Of a DNA stretch of 64,000 nt, positions 60,703 to 64,000 are shown piece by piece (the stretch's first letter is position 1; every line of letters begins with the position of its first letter). Under the pieces are notes generated by a model that saw only the letters and a program-made list of their open reading frames with translations, did no database searches and had not been told where the DNA came from. The DNA is taken from assembly GCF_000482745.1 (NCBI RefSeq), contig NZ_AXWQ01000004.1, positions 186,001 through 250,000 on the forward strand, given 5' to 3'. This stretch comes from Oleidesulfovibrio alaskensis DSM 16109 (GTDB lineage: Bacteria > Desulfobacterota > Desulfovibrionia > Desulfovibrionales > Desulfovibrionaceae). Position numbers and translations under genes: made by a program.

Positions 60703-61986
60703 ATGTCCAATTTGGTCCCCCCTCATGGCGGTAAAGGTCTTGTCTGCTGCCTGCTCGAAGGTGCTGAAAAGGAAGCTGAACTGAAGAAGGCCGCCGGCCT
60801 CAAGCAGATCGAGATCAGCTCCCGCGCCAAGGGCGACCTGATCATGATGGGCACCGGCGGTTTCTCCCCGCTGAGCGGCTTCATGAAAAAGGCTGACTGG
60901 AAGAGCGTCTGCGAAAAGATGACTCTGGCTGACGGCACCTTCTGGCCTGTGCCTGTGACTCTGGACGTTTCCAAGGAAGAAGCAGCTTCCATGAAGGAAG
61001 GCGACGAAATCGCCCTCGTTCGCGGCGGTGAAGTGTTCGCCACCATGAAGGTGGAAGAACTCTACGAAATGACCGATGCCGACAAAAAGTGGGAATGCGA
61101 GCTTGTGTTCAAGGGTGAAGGCCCCGACTCTGAAAAGTTCTGGGACATCGCTGAAGAAGACCACCCCGGCGTGAAGATGGTCATGGCTCAGAAAGAGTTC
61201 AACGTGGCCGGTCCCGTCAAGGTTCTTTCCGAAGGCGACTTCCCCACCAAGTTTGCCGGTGTGTACAAGCGCCCCGCAGAACTGCGTGCAGAACTCGAAG
61301 AACGCGGCTGGTCCAACGTTGCCGCTCTGCAGCTGCGTAACCCCATGCACCGTTCGCACGAATACCTTGCCAAAATCGCTGTTGAAGTGTGTGACGGCGT
61401 GGTTATCCACTCCCTCGTGGGCTCCCTGAAGCCCGGCGACATTCCTGCCGAAGTCCGCGTGAAGTGCATCGACACGCTGGTTGAAAAGTACTTCGTGAAG
61501 GAAAACGTCATTCAGGCCGGTTACCCCCTCGACATGCGTTACGCCGGTCCCCGCGAAGGCCTGCTGCACGCAACCTTCCGCCAGAACTACGGCGTAAGCC
61601 GCATGATCATCGGTCGTGACCACGCCGGTGTGGGTGACTTCTACGGTATGTTCGAAGCCCAGACCATCTTCGACAAGATTCCTTACGCCAAGGAAGCCTG
61701 CCCCGAACCCGGCAAGGCTCTGCTTTGCGAACCCCTGAAGATTGACTGGACCTTCTACTGCTTCAAGTGCGACGGCATGGCTTCTCTGCGCACCTGCCCC
61801 CACAGCAAGGAAGACCGCGTCCTGCTGTCCGGCACCAAGCTGCGTAAAGCCCTGTCCGAAGGCTCCGATGTTCCGGATCACTTCGGTCGCGAAGAAGTAC
61901 TCGACATTCTGCGCGAGTACTACGGCGGCCTGACCGAAAAGGTTGAAGTGAAAATGCAGCGCGCTGCTTCCGGTTCCCAGATGTAG
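60703..61986 (+). CDS. sat: Sulfate adenylyltransferase (ATP sulfurylase), dissimilatory
   Basis: This 427-residue cytosolic enzyme activates sulfate with ATP to form APS, the first step of dissimilatory sulfate reduction. The nucleotide-binding QLRNPMHRSHE (200-210, with His206 and His209) and IIGRDHAG (292-299) are conserved, and a Cys/His cluster (FYCFKCDGM ... RTCPHSKED) near the C-terminus is a zinc-site form seen in archaeal and sulfate-reducer enzymes. It is a homomeric form without an APS kinase domain. ATG at 60703 has GGAGG 9 bases upstream; the in-frame ATG at 60694 is too close. Codon use is strongly biased, as for a very abundant protein. A strong terminator follows. Confidence 0.97.
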   Translation: MSNLVPPHGGKGLVCCLLEGAEKEAELKKAAGLKQIEISSRAKGDLIMMGTGGFSPLSGFMKKADWKSVCEKMTLADGTFWPVPVTLDVSKEEAASMKEGDEIALVRGGEVFATMKVEELYEMTDADKKWECELVFKGEGPDSEKFWDIAEEDHPGVKMVMAQKEFNVAGPVKVLSEGDFPTKFAGVYKRPAELRAELEERGWSNVAALQLRNPMHRSHEYLAKIAVEVCDGVVIHSLVGSLKPGDIPAEVRVKCIDTLVEKYFVKENVIQAGYPLDMRYAGPREGLLHATFRQNYGVSRMIIGRDHAGVGDFYGMFEAQTIFDKIPYAKEACPEPGKALLCEPLKIDWTFYCFKCDGMASLRTCPHSKEDRVLLSGTKLRKALSEGSDVPDHFGREEVLDILREYYGGLTEKVEVKMQRAASGSQM

Positions 61987-62016
61987 CCTCCGGCTGCATC
62001 CGCTTTGCAAGTACAG

Positions 62017-62045
62017 AGGGGGAGACATATGTCTCCCCCTTTTTT
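62017..62045 (+). terminator. Terminator of sat
   Basis: A perfect palindrome of 12 + 12 bases (62017-62028 with 62029-62040, left half AGGGGGAGACAT) is followed by TTTTT. It lies 30 bases after the sat stop. Confidence 0.93.
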
Positions 62046-62428
62046 ATATGCACAGGCGGTCACCGGCCTGCCGGTTTAAAGTCCCGTTGTCCCGCCCCTA
62101 CGGGCGTCTGCCTGCTGACCACGTCCGGCTCGGAACGTATCCGCACCTGAGGCCCGAAGCACTGCGTAACCTCAGGTATGGTACGGCACTGCCACCGGTG
62201 CCGGAAGCAACGGAAGGCATTGCCGACAGGCAACACCCTGATCGCGGACATATAATTCCCTGCAATCGGCCTGCCGTCGGCCCGCAAACCGCCGAAAACC
62301 GCCGCTAACTTCACGCAAACCGCACGCAGACGCGGGCACCTGCAAACAGGCGGAAGAACGCAGCCGGACTCCCCCGTCGGACAGCCACCGCGCCAACAGG
62401 CTGCAGACCAGATCAAGAACACAGAGTC
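62046..62428. other. Intergenic region after sat
   Basis: These 383 bases between the sat terminator and the convergent metallopeptidase stop hold two overlapping open frames on opposite strands with no plausible composition. A short A/C-rich repetition (AACCGCCGAAAACCGCCGC) is seen near 62290. Nothing else is supported. Confidence 0.5.
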
Positions 62429-63160
62429 TCAACGCATGGCAGCCCAGCCGGGCAGATAGCGTCCGGCTTCCTTCAAAGCGGTGTCATGAGTGACAGCATC
62501 GGGCTGAAGTTGCACAAGATATCGCCAGAATTTTTGGGAATGATCCAGAAAGACAAGGTGCGCCAGTTCATGATAAATCACCGCATCGCACAGCGCCGGC
62601 GGCAGAAAAAGCAGTCTGGCGTTCAGCATGACGGTTCCCCGCGCCGAGCAGCTGCCCCAGCGCCTGCCCGGTACGGCTATGCGCACTGCAGCCGGTTCCA
62701 GACCGTGACGTTCAGCCAGCTCTCGACACCGCGGAACAAGAAAAGCATGCCCCTTTCGCTTCAGCCAGCCGAGCAGCATCGTCACAGCCGCATCCGAGCC
62801 AGTGCCGGCAACCGCCACGCACAGCTCACTGCGGTTCACGGACAGGCTGGATTTTCCCGTTGCAGCGGTCACGCGCAGCCGGAATGTCTCACCCGTTGCG
62901 CGCAGCTGCAGTTCTTCGGGAAACAAGGGGCGACACAGAACCGGCTCCAGACGTGCGCGGTTGCGCTTCACGGCCTCCGCTATCCAGTCGTGGTGTTCAC
63001 GGACGAACACAGAAGCCAGGGCAGGATCTGCTCCTGCCGGAAGTACAACCTCAAGACCTGAAGATATCAGGCGCAGAGACATACGTCTGGCCCTGCTGCT
63101 GTGCCTGACTGTATAATGCGCAAGCACATGCGCTATCAAATTTTCCGTATGCTGACTCAT
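62429..63160 (-). CDS. YgjP-like (SprT-type) metallopeptidase domain protein
   Basis: This 243-residue protein resembles the YgjP/DUF45 family of predicted zinc metallopeptidases. The zinc motif HELAHLVFLDHSQKFW supplies His197, Glu198, His201 and the third ligand His207; WGSCSARG before it is the family signature. Its N-terminus (VRHSSRARRMSLRL) matches the family's opening. The substrate is unknown; some relatives lie beside type I restriction genes, which is not the case here. It is convergent with sat, and the VKOR-like gene diverges from it. Confidence 0.88.
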   Translation of the reverse strand: MSQHTENLIAHVLAHYTVRHSSRARRMSLRLISSGLEVVLPAGADPALASVFVREHHDWIAEAVKRNRARLEPVLCRPLFPEELQLRATGETFRLRVTAATGKSSLSVNRSELCVAVAGTGSDAAVTMLLGWLKRKGHAFLVPRCRELAERHGLEPAAVRIAVPGRRWGSCSARGTVMLNARLLFLPPALCDAVIYHELAHLVFLDHSQKFWRYLVQLQPDAVTHDTALKEAGRYLPGWAAMR

Positions 63161-63231
63161 GACGGGTCTTTACCCTTGCTCAAACGCGAAGTACAGTGCC
63201 TGCACCCAGTCCGTTGCCAACCGGAGGATAC

Positions 63232-64000
63232 ATGTTCGAGACCCGTAGAAAAGCCCATCTGAGCGGAACACTCATAGCGCTTGCCGGCCTTGCCCTCTGT
63301 CTTTACGGCGGCATTTTTCAGGCCGAAGCCCTGTGCTTCACCAGCGGCTGCGCCCTGTTCCGTGATATCACCATCGCCGGCATCTCCCCATGGTGGGCAG
63401 GGGCGGGCGCCTTCGGCATCACTGCCCTGCTGTGTATGATCGGCCGTACGCGGATGGCACGCGGCGTTGCCATGCTCATGCTGCTGGGCGACCTGTTGTT
63501 CTTATTTATAATGATATTCACCGCCCCCTGCATACCCTGCCTGTGTGCGGCACTGATAATCATCTGGCTGTACTGGACGCTGACTGCAGACAGCAAGCGG
63601 CCGCAACGGATACGTACGGCACTGGCTCTCATATGGCTCTCGCTCTTTACGCCCAACATTTTCGCGACGGCAGGAGAAATGACCGGCGGCTGGATAATTC
63701 ACGGACCGGAACAGGCTGCCCTGCAGATATATTTTTCCCCGAGCTGCCCCGCCTGCAAAGAGGCCGTGCTGGCCATCAGCCAGAATAACCCGCAGCAGGT
63801 GGCGTACTTTCCCGTTGCAGAATCAACATCAGACCTGCTGCGCATAAAAAAAATGCAGGAGGAGCTGAAGGCGGGGCGAAGTGTATACGCCGCATTCCGC
63901 ACCAGCATAACCGCCGCTGTACCGCTGCAGAACGGCGTTCCCCCGGCCGAAGTGGCAATGCTGCAGTGGCGCACTCTGCAAAACAAAGCCCGCCTTGCGC
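63232..64000 (+). CDS. VKOR-like membrane protein fused to a thioredoxin-like domain (partial)
   Basis: The frame is open to the window end (256 residues seen). The N-terminal part has about four hydrophobic helices with a Cys pair in the first periplasmic loop (Cys35 and Cys40) and a CIPC motif (Cys100-Cys103) at a helix end, the arrangement of vitamin K epoxide reductase (VKOR) family enzymes. After a further helix, FSPSCPACKEA (CPAC at 172-175) begins a thioredoxin-like domain. Bacterial VKOR-Trx fusions form disulfides in exported proteins and pass electrons to quinones, an alternative to DsbB. GGAGG lies 5 bases before the ATG. It is divergent from the metallopeptidase gene. Confidence 0.72.
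   Translation, partial: MFETRRKAHLSGTLIALAGLALCLYGGIFQAEALCFTSGCALFRDITIAGISPWWAGAGAFGITALLCMIGRTRMARGVAMLMLLGDLLFLFIMIFTAPCIPCLCAALIIIWLYWTLTADSKRPQRIRTALALIWLSLFTPNIFATAGEMTGGWIIHGPEQAALQIYFSPSCPACKEAVLAISQNNPQQVAYFPVAESTSDLLRIKKMQEELKAGRSVYAAFRTSITAAVPLQNGVPPAEVAMLQWRTLQNKARLA

Noticed and set aside
62060..62422. Open frames on both strands between sat and the metallopeptidase gene
   Set aside because: They overlap each other, have no ribosome binding sites and show no recognisable domain.
1..64000. CRISPR arrays, rRNA genes, insertion sequences or prophage
   Set aside because: No regularly spaced repeats, no rRNA sequence, and no transposase, integrase or phage structural gene were seen. 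The 15-bp repeats at 38269 are directly abutting, without spacers.

Overview
The window is bacterial chromosomal DNA of a sulfate-reducing deltaproteobacterium of the family Desulfovibrionaceae. The main evidence is a dissimilatory-type ATP sulfurylase (sat, 427 codons) next to the str/S10/spc/alpha ribosomal protein clusters, dense G+C-rich genes with GGAG/AGGA ribosome binding sites, and a gene order (sat, rpsL-rpsG-fusA, S10-spc-alpha, tig, clpP-clpX-lon, znuABC-zur, ispG, proS, dxs) that I recall from Desulfovibrio vulgaris. A Desulfovibrio/Oleidesulfovibrio alaskensis-like strain is my best guess; this is inference, because I ran no search.

Layout. 0-7.8 kb: end of lpxB, galE, a DUF3179 exported protein, an FAD reductase, a HAD phosphatase, and a minus-strand run (small membrane protein, HD phosphohydrolase, aminotransferase, methyltransferase). 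8.0-13.6 kb: dnaE-queD-marC and a nitroreductase. 13.6-22.4 kb (minus): ispG-proS, then xseA-M23 peptidase-xseB-ispA-dxs, so three isoprenoid genes lie close together. 22.4-25.7 kb: zinc uptake operon znuA-znuC-znuB-zur behind a perfect 17-bp palindrome that abuts the promoter -10. 25.7-27.7 kb: three exported proteins, two FlgO-like and one small lipoprotein, behind a good match to a sigma-28 flagellar promoter. 27.7-31.2 kb (minus): tetR-dctP-dctQ-dctM, a TRAP transporter with its regulator. 31.3-37.5 kb (minus): tig, then clpP-clpX-lon with a sigma-32-like promoter before clpP. 37.5-42.1 kb: a small orphan gene, 15-bp tandem repeats, tRNA-Leu(UAG), selD (itself a selenoprotein gene with in-frame UGA), a LysR regulator and 1.3 kb without a credible gene. 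42.1-60.4 kb (minus): a nearly complete set of ribosomal protein genes with secY, map and rpoA. 60.5-64 kb: sat with a Rex-like operator, a YgjP-type metallopeptidase and the start of a VKOR-thioredoxin fusion membrane protein.

The window is mostly core genome: no insertion sequence, prophage, rRNA or CRISPR array was seen. The parts that go beyond a plain gene list are the UGA-containing selD, which an ordinary caller would truncate; the flagellar-type promoter on the FlgO cluster; several operator palindromes (Zur, TetR, Rex); and the gene-poor stretch at 40.7-42.1 kb. Two short genes, rpmD and rpmJ, were found by reading the sequence directly.
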